The notes under the pieces were generated by a model. That model saw only the letters and a list, made by a program, of their open reading frames with translations, ran no database searches and had not been told where the DNA came from. The position numbers and the translations under genes were made by a program. A stretch of DNA of 11,111 nucleotides from Verrucomicrobiota bacterium (GTDB taxonomy: Bacteria; Verrucomicrobiota; Verrucomicrobiia; Limisphaerales; UBA1096): contig JASLKI010000330.1 in the NCBI GenBank assembly GCA_030747575.1, positions 1 through 11,111 of the forward strand, given 5' to 3'. Below, piece after piece: positions 6,230 through 11,111 of the stretch; position 1 is the stretch's first letter, and the number at the start of each line of letters is the position of its first letter.

Positions 6230-6994
6230 TTAGTGCACGGTCACGCCGCCGTTGACGTGGATGTTTTGGCCGGTGACGAACGCCGACGCCTCGCTGGCAA
6301 GATAAACAATCGTGCCGGCCAAGTCCTCCGGCTTGCCCCAGCGCTGCATCGGGATGGAGGCGAAGTAGCCGTCTTTCAAATCCTGCGGGTCGTTCTCGTG
6401 GCGCTCCACCGGGATCCAGCCCGGCGCGACCATGTTCACCGTGATGTTCCACGGTGCCAACTCGTGCGCGAGGCTGCGGTTGAACCCGTTCTGCCCGCCC
6501 TTGGCCGCCACGTACGCCGTGAACGGAGTGATGCCCAGGTGAACGACCTCCGAGCCGATGTTAATGATGCGGCCCCAGTGCTGCTGCTTCATGTGCGGCA
6601 GCACGGCACGCGTCACGAGGTAAGGGCTCTTAATGAAAAAATCGAGCATGCTCTGGTAGAAATCCCAGTCGTATTCCTCGATCGTTTTCTGCGGCTGCGC
6701 CGGCGTGGCGTTGAGCACCACGATGTCCACCGGGCCAAGCTTTTCGCCAGCCTCGGCGACGAGGCGGTTCACCTCGGCCTCGTCAGTCACGTTGGCGCGG
6801 ATCATCGCCCCCTCGGCCCCGGTGGCCTCAAACTCTGCGAACGCCTTGGCGGCACGCTCCTCATTGTTGCTGTAGTTCAACGCCACCTTGGCGCCCGCTT
6901 GGCCAAGCGCCATCGCCATCCGCTTGCCCAATCCGGTCGAACTGCCAGTGACCAGTGCCGTCCTGCCCTTGAGTGAAAATTGCTCCGTGCTCAT
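6230..6994 (-). CDS. Short-chain dehydrogenase/reductase (SDR) family oxidoreductase
   Basis: This 254-residue classical SDR has the cofactor-binding glycine motif TGSSTGLG at 16-23, an NAT sequence at 95-97 where NAG is usual, and catalytic Ser148, Tyr161 and Lys165 (YVAAK). The late segment is PEDLAGTIVYLASEASAFVTGQNIHVNGG. It would oxidise or reduce a hydroxyl/keto group with NAD(P)(H); there is no acidic residue directly at the end of beta-2 (ALNYSNNEE), so NADP use is possible. The Asn often found in helix alpha-4 of the catalytic tetrad seems replaced, with Phe120 by my alignment. It heads the operon with the sugar importer, suggesting it acts on the imported compound. A perfect iterated palindrome encodes A-L-G-Q-A in its N-terminal domain. 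Confidence 0.92.
   Translation of the reverse strand: MSTEQFSLKGRTALVTGSSTGLGKRMAMALGQAGAKVALNYSNNEERAAKAFAEFEATGAEGAMIRANVTDEAEVNRLVAEAGEKLGPVDIVVLNATPAQPQKTIEEYDWDFYQSMLDFFIKSPYLVTRAVLPHMKQQHWGRIINIGSEVVHLGITPFTAYVAAKGGQNGFNRSLAHELAPWNITVNMVAPGWIPVERHENDPQDLKDGYFASIPMQRWGKPEDLAGTIVYLASEASAFVTGQNIHVNGGVTVH
6896..6909. repeat. Iterated palindrome, perfect 14-mer (in SDR gene)
   Basis: CGCTTGGCCAAGCG, read on the minus strand as A-L-G-Q-A in the first helix after the glycine-rich cofactor motif. Confidence 0.85.
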
Positions 6995-7081
6995 TCGTGC
7001 TTCGAGAGGCGGAGGACGATACCAAAGCGCACGCGGAATGAAAACCGCTTTCTGCCGCCAAGCGCTTGGTCAAGCGCGAAA
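6995..7081. promoter_or_regulatory. Gap upstream of the SDR/importer operon, with a compound palindrome
   Basis: These 87 bp between the HAD stop and the SDR start are the longest gap inside the minus-strand block from ferritin to permease. They are the natural place for the importer operon's promoter. A compound of the iterated palindrome lies at 7057-7076. No convincing sigma-70 promoter was recognised. Confidence 0.4.
7057..7076. repeat. Compound palindrome (intergenic)
   Basis: CCAAGCGCTTGG (7058-7069), made of two half-sites joined at their outer ends, overlaps CGCTTGGTCAAGCG (7063-7076), a 13 of 14 match to the iterated palindrome. It lies between the HAD stop and the SDR start. Confidence 0.7.
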
Positions 7082-7786
7082 TCAGCCGCCGCGGACTTCA
7101 GAAGCGGTCAGGTGGGTGAGATCGGCCACGGCCCAATCCGGCTCACAGGCCCGAAGCGCCTCCAGCGTCGCCCCGCCCGTGGCCACAGCCAGCGTGCGCG
7201 CGCCGATGTGTTTGCCGCAGGCGACGTCCTTGGGCGTGTCGCCGATTACGACGATCTCCGCGCCGCCCAGTTTGCGCTCGAGGTACTCACTGCCCTTGGC
7301 GGCGGCGGCGGCGGCGATGAGGTTGCGATCCTCGTTGTCGTCGGCAAAGCCGCCAAGCGCAAACCGATCCCACAGCCCGTACGCACCGAGCTTGCGCATG
7401 GCTCCGGCGCGGATGTTGCCGGTCAGCAGGCCAAGCGCCGGCGCGTCCGGCAACGCCGCCAAGCCGTCGAGCAACCGCATCACGCCAGGGAACGGCCCGC
7501 CCTCGTTTGTGTCGAGATGACTGTCCACAAGGCGAAGGTAGTGGTTGAAAAACGACTCGCGGTTTTCCGGCGTGTGCCCGACGCCGTTCTGTTCGCACAA
7601 CTCGCGAAAGAGCGAGTAGTCGGTGCGCCCCGCGAACTTGATCTTGGCCGTGGCATCGGCGATGCCGAACGCCGCTTCAAATGCCTCTCCAAACGCCTTC
7701 ATCCCGGCGCCGCCGGTGCTGACCAGCGTACCGTCGATGTCGAACAACACGAGCCGCACCGAGACGGCCGCGGACGGGCTACTCAT
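7082..7786 (-). CDS. HAD-superfamily hydrolase, phosphoglycolate-phosphatase-like
   Basis: This 234-residue HAD phosphatase has all four motifs: nucleophile Asp16 and acid/base Asp18 in FDIDGTLV, Thr122 in LLTGN, Lys132 in MRKLG, and Asp183 with Asp187 in VVIGDTPKDV. An alpha-helical C1 cap lies between motifs I and II (about 25-100), as in phosphoglycolate phosphatase and beta-phosphoglucomutase. The substrate is unknown. I chose ATG 7786-7784, which overlaps the end of the ferritin gene by 8 bp, so the two are probably co-transcribed and coupled. Longer in-frame versions would lie inside ferritin and lack family similarity. A six-Ala run (158-163) is encoded by a GCC/GGC repeat. Confidence 0.9.
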   Translation of the reverse strand: MSSPSAAVSVRLVLFDIDGTLVSTGGAGMKAFGEAFEAAFGIADATAKIKFAGRTDYSLFRELCEQNGVGHTPENRESFFNHYLRLVDSHLDTNEGGPFPGVMRLLDGLAALPDAPALGLLTGNIRAGAMRKLGAYGLWDRFALGGFADDNEDRNLIAAAAAAKGSEYLERKLGGAEIVVIGDTPKDVACGKHIGARTLAVATGGATLEALRACEPDWAVADLTHLTASEVRGG

Positions 7787-8297
7787 CCGCGCTTGGTGGG
7801 GTGGGTTGCTGCCGTCCACGTTGCCGCACCATGAACTCCTCCACGGCGAGCTCGTTGTCACCGGCCCGCTTGGCCACTTTCAGGAGTTTGTTCATTATGG
7901 ACAACTCCTCAAGTTGCTCGTCCAAAAACCACGTCAGGAAATTCTCGGTGATGTGGTCGCCCTCGGAGGCGGCCAGCTTCATGAGGCCGTTGATCTCCTT
8001 GGTCACTTTCATCTCCCAGTCGAGCGACAACTTGGCCGCCGCCACGACGGAGGACACCGTGCTGAGTGGTGCCTCGATGGCAGGGATTTCCAGCTTGCCG
8101 TTGAAGGCCACCACGTGGTTGATGAACCTCTCGGCGTGGTCGCGCTCGTCCTCGGCCTGCGCCTTGAAAAACGCCGCCAACTCGCTCAACCCCTCCACGT
8201 CAAAATAGGTCGAGATCGTGAGGTACTGGAGATAAGCGCCGAGTTCCACTCCGATCTGCTTGTTAATGGCCTGGTTGACCGTTGAATTTATTTGCAT
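7779..8297 (-). CDS. Ferritin (FtnA type), iron storage
   Basis: This 172-residue ferritin without haem-ligand features has complete ferroxidase residues, each one higher than in E. coli FtnA: E18, E51, H54, E95, Q128 and E131. Signature segments are QIGVELGAYLQYL at 14-26, EDERDHAERF at 49-58 and NFLTWFLDEQLEE at 119-131. It would oxidise Fe(II) and store mineral iron in a 24-mer shell. I chose ATG 8297-8295 (MQINSTVNQAINKQ); GGAGG at 8309-8305 is spaced 7 nt from it. The last dozen residues, rich in Arg, Gln and Pro, extend beyond the usual ferritin end. It is the first gene of a pair with the overlapping HAD phosphatase and is divergent from the MOP-type membrane protein. Confidence 0.95.
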   Translation of the reverse strand: MQINSTVNQAINKQIGVELGAYLQYLTISTYFDVEGLSELAAFFKAQAEDERDHAERFINHVVAFNGKLEIPAIEAPLSTVSSVVAAAKLSLDWEMKVTKEINGLMKLAASEGDHITENFLTWFLDEQLEELSIMNKLLKVAKRAGDNELAVEEFMVRQRGRQQPTPPSADE

Positions 8298-8374
8298 CGT
8301 TCCGCCTCCGCCTTTGCCGTAAGGATTCATCCCCCAAGGGGAACGCCCTCGCAAAAGGAGGGAGTGAATATCCG
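8298..8374. promoter_or_regulatory. Divergent intergenic region between ferritin and membrane-protein genes
   Basis: These 77 bp hold a Shine-Dalgarno on each side: GGAGG at 8309-8305 for ferritin and GGAGGG at 8357-8362 for the membrane protein. Both promoters must fit here or within the genes. A CCCCAAGGGG inverted repeat lies near 8332-8342. No Fur-box-like sequence was recognised. Confidence 0.45.
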
Positions 8375-9715
8375 ATGCACAACTCAAAAAGTCAACCCGT
8401 CACCAGCACTGATGTCTGGAAGACGTGGTTCCCTCTCGCCCTGAGCTGGCTGATGATGGGCATCGAGTTGCCGCTGCTTAGCGCCGTGGTGGCGCGCCTG
8501 GCCAACCCGGAAGTCAACCTCGGCGCGTACGGCGGCGTGGTATTCCCGCTCTCGCTGCTGATCGAGGCGCCGATCATCATGCTGCTCACCGCCAGCACCA
8601 AGCTCAGCCGCGACCTCGCCTCGTACAAAAAACTGTGGCTCTTCATGATGATCGCCGGTGGCGGCCTGTCGGCGCTACACCTGCTCGTCGCCGTCACGCC
8701 GCTGTTCGACCTGCTTGTCGGCGGACTGCTCGGCGTCGAGTCAGACATCCTCGAGGCGAGCCGACTCGGCATGATCATCATGACGCCGTGGACGTGGGCC
8801 ATCGCCCACCGGCGATTCAACCAGGGCGTGCTGATCCGGTTCGGCCACTCGAGAACCGTCACTTGGGGCACGATCACCCGCCTCTTCGCCGTCGTATCGG
8901 TGCTGTTCATCTGCCACGCCATGGCCAAGCGCGTCGGCCTGCCGGAGCTTGGCATCATCGCCGCCACGGCAGCCGTCTCCGCCGGCGTGGTGATCGAGGC
9001 CATTTACATCGCGTGGAAAGTTCGGCCTATCGTTCGCGACATCCTGCCCACGGCGCGGTCCAACGAGCCGCCCCTCAACCGCAAACGGTTTCTCACATTT
9101 TACATTCCGCTCGCCTTGAGCCCGCTGCTTGGCCTCGCCGCGCAGCCAATGCTCACCGCCGGCATCAGCCGCATGCCATCGCCAACCGAGTCGCTGGCCA
9201 TCCTCCCGGCACTCAACGGCTTCACGTTTTTGTTTCGCTCGATCAGCCTCGCCTTTCTCGAAGTCGTGGTGGCGCTGGTCGAGCGGCCCGGAGGCTACAC
9301 AGCTCTGCGGCGCTTCGCATGCCAGGCCGCGCTGGTCGTGTTCTGCCTGCAACTGCTGATCGTCGCCTCGCCGTTGGCCAACGGCTGGTTTGGCACCGTC
9401 AGCGGCCTCAATACGAACTTGACCAAGCTTGCCTCCCAAGCCGTCTGGGCGGCGTTGACACTGGCCGCGTTCGGCTTTGGCAGCAGCTTTTTCCAGGGAC
9501 TGCTCGTGCACTCGCACAGCACCCGCAGCGTCACCGAGTCAGTGGCGATGTTTCTCGTGGTGATCGTGGCGGGGCTGACCGTGGGGGCGCACGGCGACTG
9601 GCTGGCCGGAGCCATATTCGCCTACATCATCTATTCGCTTGGCCAGGCGGCGCAGTTCGGGTGGCTCTATCACCGCAGCCGCCCCGACCGCCAAGCGCTT
9701 GGCCAGGCAGAATAA
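8375..9715 (+). CDS. Polytopic membrane protein of the MOP/MATE type, ANKH-like
   Basis: This 446-residue integral membrane protein has roughly ten to twelve hydrophobic segments and short polar loops, in the pattern of the MATE/MOP exporter superfamily. The stretch RDILPTARSN followed by RKRFLTFYIPLALSP and later TESLAILPALNG resembles, from memory, the region HDIIPDRSG...PLAL...TEAVAIL of the animal pyrophosphate/ATP-export protein ANKH. It also has a HRRFNQGVLIRFG segment. The substrate is unknown; MurJ-like or drug-exporting relatives cannot be excluded. I chose ATG 8375, with GGAGGG at 8357-8362, a rather long 12-nt spacing. Two copies of the iterated palindrome encode L-G-Q near the C-terminus, one of them only five codons before the stop. 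Confidence 0.8.
   Translation: MHNSKSQPVTSTDVWKTWFPLALSWLMMGIELPLLSAVVARLANPEVNLGAYGGVVFPLSLLIEAPIIMLLTASTKLSRDLASYKKLWLFMMIAGGGLSALHLLVAVTPLFDLLVGGLLGVESDILEASRLGMIIMTPWTWAIAHRRFNQGVLIRFGHSRTVTWGTITRLFAVVSVLFICHAMAKRVGLPELGIIAATAAVSAGVVIEAIYIAWKVRPIVRDILPTARSNEPPLNRKRFLTFYIPLALSPLLGLAAQPMLTAGISRMPSPTESLAILPALNGFTFLFRSISLAFLEVVVALVERPGGYTALRRFACQAALVVFCLQLLIVASPLANGWFGTVSGLNTNLTKLASQAVWAALTLAAFGFGSSFFQGLLVHSHSTRSVTESVAMFLVVIVAGLTVGAHGDWLAGAIFAYIIYSLGQAAQFGWLYHRSRPDRQALGQAE
9371..9384. repeat. Variant palindrome CCGTTGGCCAACGG (in membrane-protein gene)
   Basis: This perfect 14-bp palindrome shares the TTGGCCAA core with the others but has different outer bases. It is read as S-P-L-A-N-G. Confidence 0.55.
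9690..9709. repeat. Compound palindrome at the membrane-protein C-terminus
   Basis: GCCAAGCGCTTGGC (9690-9703, perfect palindrome) overlaps CGCTTGGCCAGGCA (9696-9709, 12 of 14). It encodes Q-A-L-G-Q-A directly before the stop. A related CGCTTGGCCAGGCG lies at 9636-9649. Confidence 0.7.
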
Positions 9716-9858
9716 CTTCGAGGACCTAGTGCGTTCCTCTTGGCCAAGGTCACAAAACCGTCACAAATGTAATTGACCTTGAACGCGCCGCCGGCTTGTG
9801 CCTTAATGCACTCGTTGTTGATTGAAGGTCGATCAGCACGGAAGAAAGGAAACAGAAA
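9716..9858 (+). promoter_or_regulatory. Upstream region of the small FlbD-like gene, with paired repeats
   Basis: These 143 non-coding bp contain a CTTGGCCAAG palindrome (9739-9748), a direct repeat GTCACAAA at 9749-9756 and 9760-9767 (11-bp period), and an inverted repeat CAAGGTCA (9745-9752) / TGACCTTG (9774-9781). A TTGACC at 9773-9778 could be a -35 box, but no well-spaced -10 follows. The Shine-Dalgarno of the small gene is AGGA at 9847-9850, 8 nt before ATG. Confidence 0.5.
9739..9748. repeat. Iterated palindrome, 10-mer core (intergenic)
   Basis: CTTGGCCAAG just after the membrane-protein gene; it merges into the left arm of the CAAGGTCA inverted repeat. Confidence 0.6.
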
Positions 9859-10119
9859 ATGGCACACTTCGTGAAACTGACACAGGCTTCGCCGACCGGT
9901 TGTACCGAGGAAGATTCCAGGATTCTGTTCAACCTCGACACGGTCATCTCCGTTGAACCGGTGGGTGACCAGACAATGATCCAGACCCGATGGGGACGGA
10001 TGACTGTCAGCGAGAATCTGGACACGATCCTGAATCTGGCGAACGCAGACCGGGGTGGCTTCAAGGCCCCCCAACTCGATTCGTTCACCCGAATCAACGA
10101 GGAGTCACTCTCCTTGTAA
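9859..10119 (+). CDS. Small FlbD-like hypothetical protein
   Basis: This 86-residue soluble protein has no signal or membrane segment. The pattern MAHFVKLTQAS...RILFNLDTVISVEPVGDQTMIQTRWGRMTVSENLDTILNLAN matches the layout of the FlbD/small beta-barrel family: a short strand, an N-[LP]-D anchor, an I-x-x-[VI] strand, T-x-[IV], a glycine turn, then V-x-E-[SN]-x-x-x-[IV]. Here it carries an insert (TGCTEEDS) and a C-terminal tail of about 20 residues. FlbD proteins are linked to flagella, but no flagellar gene is nearby, so only structural resemblance is claimed. A good ribosome binding site (AAAGGAAA at 9845-9852), its own upstream region and a strong terminator show a real, separately transcribed small gene. 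Confidence 0.85.
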   Translation: MAHFVKLTQASPTGCTEEDSRILFNLDTVISVEPVGDQTMIQTRWGRMTVSENLDTILNLANADRGGFKAPQLDSFTRINEESLSL

Positions 10120-10165
10120 CGCACGGGCGAAGGCCCGATTTGGAAATACTGAATAAGAACTGACC

Positions 10166-10209
10166 CGCAGCCGGTTGCTCCCAAAAGGACGCCGGCTGCG
10201 TTTGTTTTT
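10166..10209 (+). terminator. Rho-independent terminator of the small FlbD-like gene
   Basis: A perfect 9-bp stem, CGCAGCCGG (10166-10174) and CCGGCTGCG (10192-10200), encloses 17 nt and is followed directly by TTTGTTTTT (10201-10209). It starts 46 bp after the stop codon. The loop can form a small inner TCC/GGA pairing. Confidence 0.85.
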
Positions 10210-10299
10210 GGGTGGGCTTTCGCGGGAGCGTTTTGCGGTCCGGTTCTCTGCACCGCTTTGGGGACAGTACAATGAGCCGGTTGTTTGCCAGTTCAAAAT

Positions 10300-10358
10300 A
10301 ATCCTGTCCATTCATGTTCCAATTTGGTCAGGAAAAATAAACAAGGATAGACAGGATT
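10300..10358. repeat. Inverted repeat with 9-bp perfect arms
   Basis: AATCCTGTC at 10300-10308 and its exact reverse complement GACAGGATT at 10350-10358 flank a 41-nt AT-rich spacer. The right arm is preceded by another AGGAT 9 bp away (10344-10348). It could fold as a long hairpin or be a decayed mobile or repetitive extragenic element. Confidence 0.6.
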
Positions 10359-10377
10359 GGAGTGACCACCGAGTGCA

Positions 10378-10388
10378 CTTGGCCAAGC
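10378..10388. repeat. Iterated palindrome, core (intergenic)
   Basis: CTTGGCCAAGC in the repeat-rich non-coding stretch. A further half-site GCCAAGCG lies at 10499-10506 beside the glycosylase stop. Confidence 0.6.
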
Positions 10389-10453
10389 CTGTTCAACTTC
10401 ATCCGGCCTTCGGCCACCTTCTCCCTCGAGGGAAAATGGATTCTCTAGTTTCA

Positions 10454-10479
10454 TTCGTGTTTCTTCGCGTGAATTCGCG
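10454..10479. repeat. Three TTCGYG units at exact 10-bp period
   Basis: TTCGTG (10454-10459), TTCGCG (10464-10469) and TTCGCG (10474-10479) are spaced exactly one helical turn apart. They lie just beyond the end of the minus-strand glycosylase gene. The spacers also agree in part, as in a degenerate tandem decamer. Confidence 0.65.
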
Positions 10480-10506
10480 GTTCAAAACAAAATATCCAGC
10501 CAAGCG

Positions 10507-11111
10507 CTACCGGCGTTGGAAGTAGCCTCTTTGTTTTTCGCTGATGGGCATGTTGAGGCGTTCCATCACCTGCATCATGTCCTCCCAGACGTGGCGCTTG
10601 ATCGCCCACGACTGGTTGCGCAGCAGGTAGGACGGGTGGAAGGTGGGCATCACCGGCACGCCGCGGTACGCCTGCCAGTTGCCGCGCAGTCGCGTGATGC
10701 CGGACGGCATTTTGCCGAGCAGCCCCTCGACAGCGGTTCCGCCCAGCGCAACCATCACCCTGGGCTGGATGATCTCGATCTGCCGCTTGACCCACGGGAA
10801 ACAGGTTTCCATTTCCTCGGGGCGCGGCTTGCGGTTGCCGTATACCTTGCCGGGTGTGTCAGGGCGGCACTTGAGGATGTTGGCGATGTAAACCTTGTCA
10901 CGGTCGAGCCCGGTGGCCTCGATGATCTTGGTCAGCAGTTGGCCGGCCGCGCCGACGAACGGCTCACCCTCCTTGTCCTCGTCCAGCCCCGGCGCCTCGC
11001 CGATGAGCATCAACTCCGCATGGACTGTGCCGACCCCAAACACGACCTGCGTTCGCGTCGATACGAGGTGCGCGCACTGGGCGCAGGCCAGCGCCTCGTC
11101 ACGCAGCTTGG
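10507..11111 (-). CDS. Family-4 uracil-DNA glycosylase (N-terminus outside window)
   Basis: 200 residues are visible; the frame is open to the right edge, so the start is not in the window. The motif GEAPGLDEDKEGEPFVGAAG is the uracil-binding motif 1 of type-4/5 glycosylases, and HPSYLL near the C-terminus is the conserved His motif. Four cysteines for the [4Fe-4S] cluster are present: CAQC in the first visible dozen residues, one in NILKCRPD and one in METCFPW. This order supports the type-4 (UdgA/phage-SPO1-polymerase-related) class. It would excise uracil from DNA to start base-excision repair. An internal GTG at 11043-11041 could be mistaken for a start, but it would remove the CAQC ligands. 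No partner gene is visible. Confidence 0.92.
   Translation of the reverse strand, partial: KLRDEALACAQCAHLVSTRTQVVFGVGTVHAELMLIGEAPGLDEDKEGEPFVGAAGQLLTKIIEATGLDRDKVYIANILKCRPDTPGKVYGNRKPRPEEMETCFPWVKRQIEIIQPRVMVALGGTAVEGLLGKMPSGITRLRGNWQAYRGVPVMPTFHPSYLLRNQSWAIKRHVWEDMMQVMERLNMPISEKQRGYFQRR

Larger units (their letters stand above)
10210..10506. other. Non-coding stretch rich in short repeats
   Basis: No gene is supported here; open frames are short, lack family similarity and run through the repeats. It contains an inverted repeat AATCCTGTC/GACAGGATT (10300-10308, 10350-10358), a CTTGGCCAAG palindrome (10378-10387), a GGCCTTCGGCC hairpin near 10404-10414, a TCCCTCGAGGGA palindrome (10422-10433) and three TTCGYG units at 10-bp spacing (10454-10479). 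No terminator with a T-run was seen for the minus-strand glycosylase gene. Confidence 0.6.

Noticed and set aside
8741..9517. Minus-strand open frame of 258 codons
   Set aside because: Antisense to the membrane protein; highly charged, low-complexity translation with no family likeness.
9773..9808. TTGACC with CTTAAT/TTAATG as a sigma-70 promoter
   Set aside because: The spacing of about 23-24 bp is far from the usual 16-18, so it is not listed as a promoter.
10422..10433. TCCCTCGAGGGA palindrome as terminator of the glycosylase gene
   Set aside because: No T-run follows it on the minus strand and the stem has no loop of suitable size.
10454..10479. TTCGYG units as a CRISPR array
   Set aside because: The units are 6 bp at 10-bp spacing with no unique spacers of CRISPR size and no cas genes.
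10175..10525. Plus-strand open frame of 116 codons after the terminator
   Set aside because: It begins within the terminator loop, crosses several repeats and the glycosylase stop, and has no ribosome site or family likeness.

Overview
This is a GC-rich bacterial chromosome segment that is almost fully coding. It carries 13 supported genes, two of them cut by the window edges. The organism cannot be named from this sequence. The Tat-like signal on the DUF1028 protein, the many short catabolic genes and the intergenic repeat style would suit a member of the Planctomycetes-Verrucomicrobia group. That is a low-confidence inference.

Layout. On the minus strand, 1778 to 1 is a tight operon: HpcH/HpaI-type aldolase, RidA-family protein, VOC (glyoxalase-fold) protein and an FmdB-type zinc ribbon (cut at the left edge). 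Spacings are a 4-base overlap, 3 bp and 12 bp. Divergent from it, 1885-2655 (+) encodes an exported DUF1028 protein. It converges on a second minus-strand operon (6994 to 2698): SDR oxidoreductase, sugar-binding lipoprotein, double-domain sugar ATPase and sugar permease, in mglBAC-like order. Upstream of that, also on the minus strand, are ferritin and a HAD phosphatase, which overlap by 8 bp. Divergent from ferritin is a 446-residue polytopic membrane protein of the MOP/MATE type with an ANKH-like look. It is followed by a small FlbD-like protein with its own ribosome binding site and a clear Rho-independent terminator. A roughly 390-bp non-coding stretch rich in short repeats comes next, then the C-terminal 200 residues of a family-4 uracil-DNA glycosylase on the minus strand.

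How the genes may work together. The ABC importer and SDR form a carbohydrate uptake and oxidation unit. The aldolase, RidA and VOC operon could act on a 2-keto-3-deoxy sugar acid and clean up reactive by-products. Linking the two operons is inference from proximity. Ferritin with HAD is an iron-storage and phosphatase pair with no evident link to the sugar genes.

The most unusual signal is not a gene. A palindrome with the core TTGGCCAA, in its full form CGCTTGGCCAAGCG, recurs across the window. By eye there are nine exact octamers, seven extending to CTTGGCCAAG and three perfect 14-mers, in both coding and non-coding DNA, plus many half-sites. Within genes it is read in two frames, giving L-A-K-R/P or A-L-G-Q-A. 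It behaves like a highly iterated palindrome of the HIP1 kind, but with a different sequence.
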